Source: Brucella rhizosphaerae
GTDB lineage: Bacteria > Pseudomonadota > Alphaproteobacteria > Rhizobiales > Rhizobiaceae
Assembly (NCBI RefSeq): GCF_002252475.1
Contig: NZ_NNRK01000022.1
Coordinates: 147,600-211,599, forward strand
DNA: 64,000 nt
Reading direction: 5' to 3'
The position numbers and the translations under genes are program-made. Under the pieces are notes generated by a model. That model had not been told where the DNA came from, did no database searches, and saw nothing but the letters and a program-made list of their open reading frames with translations. Positions 8,715 through 17,533 of this stretch are shown here, in pieces (the first letter of the stretch is position 1; each line of letters opens with the position of its first letter).

Positions 8715-10412
8715 TCACATCAGACGTGTAATTTCGGGGTCAATATGTGGAATGGCCGCGATCAGATCGCGTGTGTGCTGCGCTTGTGGCGCTCTTGCAA
8801 CCTGCATGGCGGGTCCGGTCTCAATGATGCGCCCCTCGTGCATCACTGCAATTCGATCAGCATAGTTTGCTGCGGTGGATAGATCGTGCGTGATCATCAG
8901 CACCGACATTCCACCTTCACGACATAACCCGACAAGAAGATCGAGAATGCCGCTGCGGATTGATACGTCCAACATCGAAGTAGGCTCATCCGCAAGGATC
9001 AGCTTAGGTTTGAGAACAATTCCCGCAGCAATGGCGACGCGCTGGCGCTGCCCGCCGGAGAGTTCATGAGGAAAACGCCGCAGGTAATTATCCACTGGCG
9101 TGAGGCCTACGCGTTCAAGGGCCTCTCGCACCAGATGTAGTCGCTCCACACGATTGCGACCAATGCCATGGATTTCCAAAGGCTCCATTACCGTCTGCTC
9201 CACTCGGAAACGGCTATCCAGAGACTCATAGGGATCCTGATAGATCATCTGTATATCGCGCCTGACACGGCGCAATGCACGCCCTTCAATTGCTGTAATA
9301 TCCTGTCCATCGAAAAGAATACGTCCCTCTGTGACAGGCTGCATACGCATCACCGCCTGCAAGGTTGAAGTCTTGCCGCAACCCGAGCGACCTACGAGGG
9401 CAACAATCTCCCCCGGGGCTATATTGAGGTCCAGCGCCTTCACCACCTGCTTCGGCCCAGGGCGACTGGACGTCAAAATCTGCTTCAGGCTTGGACGCTG
9501 GGGGTAGCTTACGGTCAGCCCCTCTATTCCCAGCAATGGTGAGCGTGAAATCTCTTTCATTGAAGATTTTTCTGCACGCTGATCGCTGTCGCTCGCAAGC
9601 GAAGGAGAGGCTTTCAGCAACTGCCGCGTATAAGGATGCACTGGCCGATGAAAGAGATCTGACGTTGGCCCGGTTTCAACATTGCGACCATTCAGCATGA
9701 CCACCGCTCGCGTACAGGCTTCAGCCACAACGCCAAGATCATGGGTCACGAGAACAACACCCAAATCCAGCTTGCGGCTCAAATCGACCAGCAACTCCAA
9801 CACCTGACGCTGCACCATCACATCGAGCGCAGTGGTGGGTTCGTCTGCCAACAGCACTTTCGGGGAACAGGCCAGCGCCATTGCAATCATTGCCCGCTGG
9901 CGCATCCCGCCCGAAAATTCATGTGCAAATCCGACAGCCTGAGCCGCCGGTATCCCAACCAGTTCCAGCAATTCGCCCACGCGCTGAATGCCCAAACGGC
10001 CCTTTGCCATACCCTGAACTTCCATGGCTTCTGCAATTTGCCAGCCGATACTGCGCACAGGATTGAAGGCGTTCATCGCACCTTGAAAAACCATGGCAAT
10101 ATCTTTCCAGCGATGTGGTGCAACCGATGCCTCCCCCGACGCCAGAATGTCGCGACCATTGAGGAGAATTCTCCCCGAGACCTCTGCTGATGGCTGGAGA
10201 AGCCCCATCGTCGCCAGTGCGATCGTTGTTTTGCCGGAGCCCGATTCCCCGATGAGGCCCAGACGCTCACCCGGCATCAAATCGAATGAAACGTCATCCA
10301 GAACCTGAATGCGCACCCGGTTTGACCTCCCCCCAGCGCCATACCAGACATTGAGTTTCTCGACGCGCAGCAAGGGCTGAGTTCCAAATGCAGAGGGCTG
10401 CTCTTCAGTCAT
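8715..10412 (-). CDS. Fused oligopeptide-type ABC transporter ATPase (two NBDs)
   Basis: 565 residues with two complete ABC ATPase domains, equivalent to DppD/OppD plus DppF/OppF in one chain. Domain 1 has Walker [10 protein letters not shown] (55-63), signature SGGMRQR (167-173) and Walker B LLADEP (187-192). Domain 2 has GRSGCGKTS (341-349), LSGGQRQ (451-457) and LILADEP (471-477). The chosen start, ATG at 10412, overlaps the permease stop as ATGACTGA, the usual translational coupling. A longer frame reaches 10580 but would lie wholly inside the permease gene. It powers import by the adjacent permeases and solute-binding protein. Confidence 0.93.
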   Translation of the reverse strand: MTEEQPSAFGTQPLLRVEKLNVWYGAGGRSNRVRIQVLDDVSFDLMPGERLGLIGESGSGKTTIALATMGLLQPSAEVSGRILLNGRDILASGEASVAPHRWKDIAMVFQGAMNAFNPVRSIGWQIAEAMEVQGMAKGRLGIQRVGELLELVGIPAAQAVGFAHEFSGGMRQRAMIAMALACSPKVLLADEPTTALDVMVQRQVLELLVDLSRKLDLGVVLVTHDLGVVAEACTRAVVMLNGRNVETGPTSDLFHRPVHPYTRQLLKASPSLASDSDQRAEKSSMKEISRSPLLGIEGLTVSYPQRPSLKQILTSSRPGPKQVVKALDLNIAPGEIVALVGRSGCGKTSTLQAVMRMQPVTEGRILFDGQDITAIEGRALRRVRRDIQMIYQDPYESLDSRFRVEQTVMEPLEIHGIGRNRVERLHLVREALERVGLTPVDNYLRRFPHELSGGQRQRVAIAAGIVLKPKLILADEPTSMLDVSIRSGILDLLVGLCREGGMSVLMITHDLSTAANYADRIAVMHEGRIIETGPAMQVARAPQAQHTRDLIAAIPHIDPEITRLM

Positions 10413-11310
10413 GTTCGAGCTCCTTAGCAGGTCGCAGGCGCCAGTTGCGTGTCGAGAGATAGGAAACCGCAAGCCGCGGATTAAGCCGATCTTCGATTGA
10501 GCGCCCAACGAGATAGCAACCAATGACCAGCAGTGCGACAGCCGTGCCGGCGGGAACAATCGCCCACCAGGCCCCGGCACTTACTGCAGACCGATTGAAT
10601 GCGTGCTCCATGATTGTGCCCCATGTCACGGCGTTTGAATCGGACAATCCAAGAAAGGCGAGTGCGGTCTCATTGAAGATCGCGACCGTAATTGCCAGCA
10701 CCCAGTTGGCCGCCAGCAACGGCCCAATCTGTGGCAGAATGTGACGAAGAATGATGTGCAGATGCCCCGCACCATTGGCTTCGGCTCGGCGTACAAAAAC
10801 GCGCTGGCGCAATGATTTCACCTGAGAACGGATTAGCCTTGCCACTGACGTCCACATAAGCAATCCAATCACCAGCACGACGTGCTCAATTGAAGGGCTC
10901 CAAACTGCCGCAACTACGATCATCAAAACGATTTGCGGAATAACCAGAAGATAATCGGTGATACCCATGAGTACCGTATCAGTTGGGCCACCGAAATAAC
11001 CCGCCAACACACCAACCAATGCACCAACAAAAATCGCAATGAGGCTTGCAGTCACCCCAACCATGATCGAAATACGCCCGCCGTAAATCGTCAGGCTCAG
11101 CACATCTATCCCACCGTCATCGCAGCCAAACCAATGTGAGAACGATGGCGGTTCAAACACACCACAACTAGGCTCGACAATCGAATAGGGAATGATCCAT
11201 GGCGCAGCCAAAGTGATTATTGCGAAGCTTATCAGTATCGCTAACCCTATCAGCAGTCCGGGCTTTCCCAACAACCCGAGCGCCAACTGACCAAGATGAC
11301 TTTTAGTCAT
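10405..11310 (-). CDS. ABC transporter permease, DppC/OppC type
   Basis: About 301 residues. It has an N-terminal helix, a periplasmic stretch with conserved cysteines (SCGVFEPP, FGCDDGGIDV), and five further helices. The EAA-type loop (EANGAGHLHIILRHILPQ) contacts the ATPase. I chose ATG 11310 because a G-run lies about 6 bases upstream; ATG 11316 is a close alternative. It starts 13 bases after the DppB-type permease stops and overlaps the ATPase gene by 8 bases. This is the second permease of a peptide/opine/nickel-class importer. Confidence 0.9.
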   Translation of the reverse strand: MTKSHLGQLALGLLGKPGLLIGLAILISFAIITLAAPWIIPYSIVEPSCGVFEPPSFSHWFGCDDGGIDVLSLTIYGGRISIMVGVTASLIAIFVGALVGVLAGYFGGPTDTVLMGITDYLLVIPQIVLMIVVAAVWSPSIEHVVLVIGLLMWTSVARLIRSQVKSLRQRVFVRRAEANGAGHLHIILRHILPQIGPLLAANWVLAITVAIFNETALAFLGLSDSNAVTWGTIMEHAFNRSAVSAGAWWAIVPAGTAVALLVIGCYLVGRSIEDRLNPRLAVSYLSTRNWRLRPAKELEHD

Positions 11311-11323
11311 GCTCATCCCCCCA

Positions 11324-12286
11324 CTATGTTCTGACGCGTGGATCGAGCACAAAATGCAGCAGATCAGCCGCAAGATTGAGCAAGGTAACAACTATGGTGA
11401 TGGCCAGAAATCCACCTTGCAGCATGGGATAGTCGCGATTGAGCACCGCTTCGTAGAGGGTGCGGCCAATCCCCGGCCAAGAGAAAATAACTTCAACAAG
11501 AATTGCGCCTGATACGATGGAACCAAGCGAAAGCGCGGACATTGTTACGATAGGCAGAAGAGCATTTCGCAATGCGTGCCGCAGAATGATCCTGCGTCGC
11601 GGAACCCCTTTTGCGCGCGCGGTCAGAATGTAATCCTCGCCGAGTGTTTCCAGCATGGCTGAACGCGTAATGAGTGCATTTTCTGCGTAAAGAGTGAGAA
11701 CCAGCGTCGAGACAGGCAGCACCATATGCCAGACGCGATCGCGCATCACATCCCACCAACCATCTGCAAGCAGAAACGGATCACTCATTCCGGCAGCAGG
11801 CAGATAACCAGCACCGAAGATGAGCATCATCAGGCCAAGAAACTGAGTTGGAAATGCATAGGCCAACACGGCGGAACCGGTCAGAATGTGATCCGTCGGC
11901 CCGTTGCGTCGTGTTGCTGCAACAGTTCCCACCACCAGGCCGAGGATCAGCGCAATGACCGTTCCTGTAGCGACCATCGGGATCGTATTGGAGAACGCTT
12001 CAAGCAGATTGTCGAAGACCGGCTGGCGGTTGGCGTAGGAAATACCAAGATTTCCATGCGCCATTTCACGCAGATAAATAAGAAACTGTTCCCATATTGG
12101 CTTATCAAGGCCAAACTTTATCTCAAGTGCACGGCGCATTTCGGCAGAAGCGTTGGGAATACGTGCAATATGCGTAACGGCATTGCCCGGCAACACGCGA
12201 AACAGCAGAAAATTGAGCGTAACAGCAACCAGAATGGTTACCGCCGCAGCAAATAACCGTCGTAGAAAATATGCGAGGTTGAGCAA
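11324..12286 (-). CDS. ABC transporter permease, DppB/OppB type
   Basis: 320 residues. The N-terminus (LRRLFAAAVTILVAVTLNFLLFRVLPGN) is typical of the DppB family. About six helices follow, with an EAA loop (TARAKGVPRRRIILRHALRN) and the usual C-terminal LADLLHFVLDPRVRT. It starts at TTG 12286, preceded by GGGAGG at 5-base spacing. It is the first gene of the minus-strand unit, reading away from the divergent promoter region shared with the solute-binding protein gene. Confidence 0.93.
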   Translation of the reverse strand: MLNLAYFLRRLFAAAVTILVAVTLNFLLFRVLPGNAVTHIARIPNASAEMRRALEIKFGLDKPIWEQFLIYLREMAHGNLGISYANRQPVFDNLLEAFSNTIPMVATGTVIALILGLVVGTVAATRRNGPTDHILTGSAVLAYAFPTQFLGLMMLIFGAGYLPAAGMSDPFLLADGWWDVMRDRVWHMVLPVSTLVLTLYAENALITRSAMLETLGEDYILTARAKGVPRRRIILRHALRNALLPIVTMSALSLGSIVSGAILVEVIFSWPGIGRTLYEAVLNRDYPMLQGGFLAITIVVTLLNLAADLLHFVLDPRVRT

Positions 12287-12464
12287 CCCGACCTCCCGAT
12301 GCTGCCTTGACTTTCACACTCATCATAATAATGATAATAAGTACAAGTCAAGCGGAGATGAACCTGCATGTGAGGGTCGATATCCATTGCAATGGCGACT
12401 TATATCTGTCTAGTATTTATAATGACTATAATAAGCTAGCTTAAGCTGGCAACAGGAGGGAACA
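12287..12464. promoter_or_regulatory. Divergent promoter region of the ABC/peptidase locus
   Basis: It separates the permease gene (minus) from the solute-binding protein gene (plus). It holds an inverted repeat CTTGACTT (12306-12313) / AAGTCAAG (12345-12352). Read on the minus strand this gives -35 TTGACT, a 17-bp spacer and -10 TTATGA (12328-12323). Inside lies ATCAT-AATA-ATGAT. A second dyad TTATA-ATGAC-TATAA (12417-12431) is close to the plus-strand start. These are candidate promoter and operator sites for both arms. Confidence 0.5.
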
Positions 12465-14135
12465 ATGAAATCAGAGGCTTTTCCGTCAATCGCTCGTAAA
12501 GCGGGCGCTGTGAAAAATCTTGTCAGAGCTGCCGCGTTCGCTTTGTGTTTTTCTGCGAGTTGGGCAACACCCCAGCATGCCTTCGCCGATGTTCTGCGTA
12601 TCGGCGTCAGTCAACCCATAGACTCTCTGAACCCCTTCGTCGCCAGTTCTGATTACAGTAGCATCGCATATCAATATGGATACCCATTTCTGACGATCTA
12701 CGACGCTGACCTGAAGATTGTTCCATATTTTGCCACGGACTGGTCGTCATCAGACGATGGAACCGTCTGGACATTCCACACACGAAAAGATGCGAAATGG
12801 TCGGACGGCAACCCACTGACAGCAAAAGACGCCGCCTTCACCTATGACATGATCCTGAAATATAAGGACAGCACGACCGGCAAATTTGCGGGCTGGATAA
12901 GCCATCTGAAATCTGCCGAAGCCACCGACGATAACACCGTCGTGCTCACCTATGACGGACCGGCTGGAGATGTTCCGGTCAAGATGCAGTCCGTGCCTAT
13001 TCTGCCCGCCCACATTTGGTCGGAGGTCGCGGGCGAGGATGGTTCGGAAATCGACAGTTTTGAAAATGCGGCTCCGTGGGTTTCTGGTGGCCCCTTCATC
13101 CTGTCCGGATACAAGAAGAACCAACTGGCGCTCTTCAAGGCTAACCCCAATTGGTGGGGAGAAACCAAGCCCAGGATTGAAGGGTTTGGCCTGCAATTCT
13201 TCGCAAATAGTGATGCGATGGTATCGGCGTTGACATCCGGGCAACTGGATATGGTCGGGCAGACAATATCACCTACCGCCATTGATGCGTTGAAAGCAGC
13301 CGGAATGGTGATCGAGTCTGCCCCCAGCACTGGTTTCCACAACATGATCATCAACACCAACCCCGAGAAGAAAGCCCATCACGAGTTGCTGAACCCGAAA
13401 GTTCGCGAAGCGCTTGAACTGGCGATTGACCGGGACGCGATTATCAAGCAGGTCTGGCTTGGCTATGCGACCCCAGGCACGTCAATCGTGGCACCGGCAA
13501 CCGGATGGCATGATCCTGATCTCGCGTCCGTTGGTTATGACATCAAAAAGGCAAATACCATTCTCGATGAGGCTGGCTATGCACGTGGCGCGGACGGCAT
13601 TCGTGTCGCAGACGGCATTCGTATGGAATATGACGTTATCTTCCCAACGGAAGTAGCAGGCGCTGGAGACCGTACCTTCAAGATTATTCAGGCCGGCTAT
13701 GAGCAGATTGGCATCCGCCTTGCGCAGCGTAAAATGGATGCCGACGCAGCCAATCACGCCATCATGGGCGAAAATCGTGATTATCGCGATTACGACATCG
13801 CTATGTGGCTATGGGTGCCACCGTTGGACCCGGATTTCATCCTCAGCGTGCTGACCTGTGCCCAGCGTGGCAACAACAACGACAGCGGCTACTGTAACCC
13901 CGAATATGATAAGCTTTACATGCAACAGGCGCAGATCTCTGACCGGACGAAGCGAGCGGAGGTTGTCAATCAGATGCAGGAACTGGCTTATCGGGAACGA
14001 CCTTACATCGCTCTGGTCTATCCGCAGACATTGGAAGCCCATAGTCCGAATTGGACCGGCTTTGTTTCGTCACCGCTTGTTGGCTCTGTCAATAATCTCT
14101 CCATAGAAACATTGCTGAACGCCCATAAAAAGTAG
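12465..14135 (+). CDS. ABC transporter solute-binding protein, family 5 (peptide/opine type)
   Basis: 556 residues, exported. The signal peptide is residues 1-41, ending AFA before DVLRIG. The SBP_bac_5 fold is shown by DSLNPFVASSDY, WTFHTRKDAKWSDGNPLTAKD (about 101-121) and REALELAIDRDAIIKQVWLGYATPG. Start ATG 12465 follows AGGAGGG. It delivers ligand to the divergent DppBC-type permeases. Family 5 members bind peptides, opines, nickel chelates or glycans, so the ligand is open, though the downstream peptidases favour a peptide or peptide conjugate. Confidence 0.93.
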   Translation: MKSEAFPSIARKAGAVKNLVRAAAFALCFSASWATPQHAFADVLRIGVSQPIDSLNPFVASSDYSSIAYQYGYPFLTIYDADLKIVPYFATDWSSSDDGTVWTFHTRKDAKWSDGNPLTAKDAAFTYDMILKYKDSTTGKFAGWISHLKSAEATDDNTVVLTYDGPAGDVPVKMQSVPILPAHIWSEVAGEDGSEIDSFENAAPWVSGGPFILSGYKKNQLALFKANPNWWGETKPRIEGFGLQFFANSDAMVSALTSGQLDMVGQTISPTAIDALKAAGMVIESAPSTGFHNMIINTNPEKKAHHELLNPKVREALELAIDRDAIIKQVWLGYATPGTSIVAPATGWHDPDLASVGYDIKKANTILDEAGYARGADGIRVADGIRMEYDVIFPTEVAGAGDRTFKIIQAGYEQIGIRLAQRKMDADAANHAIMGENRDYRDYDIAMWLWVPPLDPDFILSVLTCAQRGNNNDSGYCNPEYDKLYMQQAQISDRTKRAEVVNQMQELAYRERPYIALVYPQTLEAHSPNWTGFVSSPLVGSVNNLSIETLLNAHKK

Positions 14136-14142
14136 GTTCGCT

Positions 14143-15531
14143 GTGAACTTTGTTTTAGAAACGGCCGACGAAAATCTCGTCATTTCAGATAACCTGCAAG
14201 CGGCCCCATATGGAGCCGCCACTCGACATTTGTGGGAGAAAGCACCTGAAAATGGAGAGGTCGAAGCTGCCTGGGTTATAAGTCCTGACGGTAAAGGACA
14301 TCGTTTGTTTGCGTTGGGTCTCGACGCCTTTAGTCAATCAGGCGACTATCGCGACTGTGGCATGCGCCTTGGTCGACTGGCAGCCGATGCGCCAACAATA
14401 GCCGTTGACCTGCTAGCGTTTTCCAGCCCCAATCCAAATGCGATTGGTGCTCTTTGTGAAGGGATCGCGCTTGGCAATTTCAAACCGGCTACCCGATCAG
14501 ATCAAACGCTGCGTCTCATTCTGCCAAAAGATGTCGATCAGACCGCCTATGAACAGGCGGCACAGACCGGATTTATCATTGCCCACTGGACGAACTGGGC
14601 GCGTGATCTGGTCGAGCGACCTGCGGCTGATCTGTGGCCAGAGGCACTCGCGCAGGAAATCGCCAAACGTGCCGCCAATCTCGGTATTAGCGCAGAGATA
14701 TGGGACGAAACCCGCATGGAGGCCGAAGGCTTCGGTGCAACGCTTGCGGTTGGGCGCGGCGCGGATGCAGCCCCACGCGTGGTCATCTTAAGATGCGGCT
14801 CCGGAGACAGGCCCATCGGGCTTGCTGGCAAGGGTGTTACCTTCGATACCGGTGGTCTTAATCTCAAGCGCGATCCACAAGAGATTGGCTATATGAAGAG
14901 CGACATGGCGGGGGCCGTTGCGGTCGCTGGCGCGCTGTTTGCCGCCGTGGAACTGAACAAAGCACCGGATGTGCTGGCCGTGTTGCCAATGGCAGAAAAT
15001 ATGCCATCGGGCCGAGCAATGCGCCCCGGCGACCGAGTTCGCCACCCCGACAACTCGACGACAGAAGTAATGGATACGGACAGCGAAGGACGCCTTCTGC
15101 TGGCCGACGCACTAAGCTGGCTCAATCGCCAGAAAGTCCGCGCACTGATTGACGTTGGCACCTTGAGCGACGGCGGAGGTGTTGGACCTGAATTCTGGGG
15201 TACCTGGTCTAATACCGCAAATCTGGCGGCACGTTTGACAAGTGCTGGAGATGACGCAGGTGATCCGGGCTGGCATCTTCCGCTGCGCAACGAACGCGGT
15301 ACACTATTACGCTCACGCATCGCCAATCGTAGCAATGTAGCCTCGGATGAACCCGACAGCGGTCAGATTGCTGCCTGTTACCTGTCGCAATTTGTCGGCC
15401 AAACTGAATGGGCGCACATAGATAACGGCTCCACGGCTTGGTTGCTGCGAGACACTGGCCCGTGGCCGGAAGGTGCTACCGGCGCGCCGCTGCGTGCGCT
15501 GACCCAATTCCTTTGCAATGAGAAGCCATGA
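14143..15531 (+). CDS. M17 leucyl-aminopeptidase family protein
   Basis: 462 residues beginning at GTG, 8 bases after the binding-protein gene. The C-terminal catalytic domain keeps the two-metal site: GKGVTFDTGG (Lys230, Asp235), MKSDMAGA (Asp254), AENMPSGRAMRPGD (285-298) and DTDSEGRLLLADA (Asp313, Glu315, Arg317). These match the PepA pattern, so an active cytosolic aminopeptidase is expected. The N-terminal domain is divergent. Its place between a peptide-type binding protein and an S12 hydrolase suggests it trims the imported compound. Confidence 0.92.
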   Translation: MNFVLETADENLVISDNLQAAPYGAATRHLWEKAPENGEVEAAWVISPDGKGHRLFALGLDAFSQSGDYRDCGMRLGRLAADAPTIAVDLLAFSSPNPNAIGALCEGIALGNFKPATRSDQTLRLILPKDVDQTAYEQAAQTGFIIAHWTNWARDLVERPAADLWPEALAQEIAKRAANLGISAEIWDETRMEAEGFGATLAVGRGADAAPRVVILRCGSGDRPIGLAGKGVTFDTGGLNLKRDPQEIGYMKSDMAGAVAVAGALFAAVELNKAPDVLAVLPMAENMPSGRAMRPGDRVRHPDNSTTEVMDTDSEGRLLLADALSWLNRQKVRALIDVGTLSDGGGVGPEFWGTWSNTANLAARLTSAGDDAGDPGWHLPLRNERGTLLRSRIANRSNVASDEPDSGQIAACYLSQFVGQTEWAHIDNGSTAWLLRDTGPWPEGATGAPLRALTQFLCNEKP

Positions 15532-17195
15532 CACGCCTCGACATTCCATCGATCCTCGCCCAAACTTATGCTGAACTTCCCGGTCAATGGCCTTTTACCG
15601 GAGGTATTCTGGGTATCGTCACGCGAGACGGCGATGCCCGCTACCTGCCTTTTGGCAAGGACTTCGAGAACAAGGAAATCACCGCACGTACACCATTTCT
15701 GATTGGCTCCATCAGCAAGTTTTTCACCGGGTTGATGATTGCGGATTTGATGGAGAAAGGCCTTTGCGATCCAGACCGTTCAGCCTCCGACATTCTGCCA
15801 TGGCTGAAAATCGGTTCCGAATATCCCAAACCATCTTTGCGCCATTTGCTTCATCACACTGCAGGGCTCGTCAAGGGAGCTGACGATCCGCCAGACGAGC
15901 TGGCACAGTGCTGGAGCCTCCGTGACAGCAATACCGCCAGCCTACCCGGCACGTTCTTTCACTATTCCAATCTCGGCTACAATATCCTCGGCCTTGCCAT
16001 CAGCCGACTGACTGGCATGCATGCCACTGAATATGCACAAACCACGTTATTGGCCCCACTCGGAATGTCCGATTCTTCCGCACGGCTTGAAACCGCTACC
16101 CGCGCAGCCGTTGCTACAGGAAGTCAGCCAGCACGCGATGATATTCCGTGGCGACCGGGTCTGGCTCTGGCCGCAGCTCCTTGGATTGAGGCCGAAGGCG
16201 GCGATGGAAGCATAGCCGCGTCCAGCCGGGATATGGTCCAGTTCATGACCGCACTGTTGAATGACGGTAGAATTAACGGCCAGCAGGCAATCCCTGCTTC
16301 CGCATTATTGCGTGCGACCATTGACCTTTCCCGCGAGGGTGAAGGAAATGTCGAAGGTTTCGGCGCATTGCCGGTCAGTTACAGCCGCTATGGTTACGGC
16401 ATAAATGTCGAGATAGCTGGCGGGAATATATGCCTCACGCATGGTGGCGGAATGGTTGGGCATTCGAGCTTTCTTTTGGTAGATCGCACCGCAGGTCTGG
16501 GTATCTGCGTCCTGACCAATGCCAATGGCTGCTATGCCGCTGGAGAAACACTTGCACGCCACGCACACGCCGCTTTGGTAACAGGCGCTGTGCCTGAAGC
16601 ACGGCTGGACCTTGCATTCGGAACTGATTGCACAAACTACGAAACCGGTATGGTCGGTCGTTTCGTATCCGATTCAATCGGAGAAACCGGCCCTGAGGCC
16701 ATCGAGATTTTTGAAGAAAACCAACGCATCTTTTTGCGCGCGAACGGCATCACTGCCAATGTCTGGCGCAGTTGGGGCCCACGGTTAATGACCGATCATC
16801 CCGACATGGAGCGTTTCCATTTAACTTTTGAAGGCGATAAGACCGGTCAATGGACATACGGTGGCCGTGTGTACAGATCCGAAAACGGACAGCGGACCAG
16901 TGCATCCACTCCGCAAAATCACCCATATGGCGGATTGATCGGGCGCTATCGCAGCTATTCTCCGTGGTGCCCCATTTTCCGTATCGTGATGCGTGAAGAC
17001 CGGCTTTGGCTCATCTCGCCCGGCGGCGTTGAAGGCCCAGACGCAGACATGGAACTCGTTCCTATTGAAGACGGAGTATTCAGAATCGGCACCGATCCGC
17101 GGCTGCCTGAACGCCTTTTGATAGACCAGATATGTGAAGGGCGCCCTGTCACGGTGTATCGAGACAGTTGCCGATACTCACGCATGACATTCTAA
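15528..17195 (+). CDS. Serine hydrolase, S12 / beta-lactamase class C-like
   Basis: 555 residues. The N-terminal penicillin-binding-like domain has SISK (61-64, nucleophile Ser61 and Lys64), YSN (146-148) and HGG (305-307) in place of KTG. HGG is usual in esterases and D-aminopeptidases of this family. A C-terminal extension (about 350-555) with beta-rich character resembles the accessory domains of D-aminopeptidase-like enzymes. No signal peptide is evident, so it is probably cytosolic. It overlaps the M17 gene by ATGA and should be translationally coupled. Likely substrates are D-amino-acid peptides, amides or esters; this is inference. Confidence 0.88.
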   Translation: MTRLDIPSILAQTYAELPGQWPFTGGILGIVTRDGDARYLPFGKDFENKEITARTPFLIGSISKFFTGLMIADLMEKGLCDPDRSASDILPWLKIGSEYPKPSLRHLLHHTAGLVKGADDPPDELAQCWSLRDSNTASLPGTFFHYSNLGYNILGLAISRLTGMHATEYAQTTLLAPLGMSDSSARLETATRAAVATGSQPARDDIPWRPGLALAAAPWIEAEGGDGSIAASSRDMVQFMTALLNDGRINGQQAIPASALLRATIDLSREGEGNVEGFGALPVSYSRYGYGINVEIAGGNICLTHGGGMVGHSSFLLVDRTAGLGICVLTNANGCYAAGETLARHAHAALVTGAVPEARLDLAFGTDCTNYETGMVGRFVSDSIGETGPEAIEIFEENQRIFLRANGITANVWRSWGPRLMTDHPDMERFHLTFEGDKTGQWTYGGRVYRSENGQRTSASTPQNHPYGGLIGRYRSYSPWCPIFRIVMREDRLWLISPGGVEGPDADMELVPIEDGVFRIGTDPRLPERLLIDQICEGRPVTVYRDSCRYSRMTF

Positions 17196-17529
17196 AGCAA
17201 CAGGACATTGGAAGGTCATTTTTCAGTCAGTCAAAATTTTTGCGCAGTCTCGAAAAGCAATCGATGCTGCGCAACGTCGTTTGTACTGAATGTAAGCCAG
17301 AAACTGACCAGCGGGATAAGATTGCCCCCTAGTGGATTGAACTTGACGTTTGAATCCCGACCGACACAAAAGCTGTTTCAAACGTCAAATTCGAAAAATC
17401 CAATCGATTCATAAGCTTGCTAGTGGTCCTTTTGCTTCCGACATTTGTTCACCGCCTCTAACCGAGGGAGGCAAATGTCTAAATCAGACCACTAGTCAGT
17501 ATTAAGTTTTCACCCAAAACCAAAGTTCA
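17196..17529. other. Intergenic region with palindromic CTAG-bounded elements
   Basis: There is no credible gene. After a short spacer, most of this 334-bp gap between two convergent genes consists of nested inverted repeats (see the repeat entry). They may also serve as transcription terminators for both genes, although no U-tract is present. Confidence 0.6.
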
Positions 17530-17533
17530 CTAG
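17329..17533. repeat. Three adjacent palindromic modules bounded by CTAG
   Basis: Module 1 has a perfect 12-bp inverted repeat TTGACGTTTGAA (17343-17354) / TTCAAACGTCAA (17377-17388), with an outer TGGATT/AATCCA. Module 2 runs from CTAGTGGTC (17420-17428) to GACCACTAG (17487-17495), with inner GACATTTG/CAAATGTC. Module 3 runs from that CTAG to CTAG at 17530-17533, which overlaps the dehydratase stop codon. CTAG is generally rare in proteobacterial DNA, so four copies at module edges are striking. These look like small non-coding palindromic repeats or MITE remnants. Confidence 0.7.

Noticed and set aside
14547..15587. Several long minus-strand frames opposite the M17 and S12 genes
   Set aside because: They are antisense to clearly conserved catalytic motifs, have no ribosome sites and overlap each other; they come from high-GC codon structure.
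17208..17414. 68-codon plus-strand frame after the S12 gene
   Set aside because: It runs through inverted repeats, has biased composition and no ribosome site.
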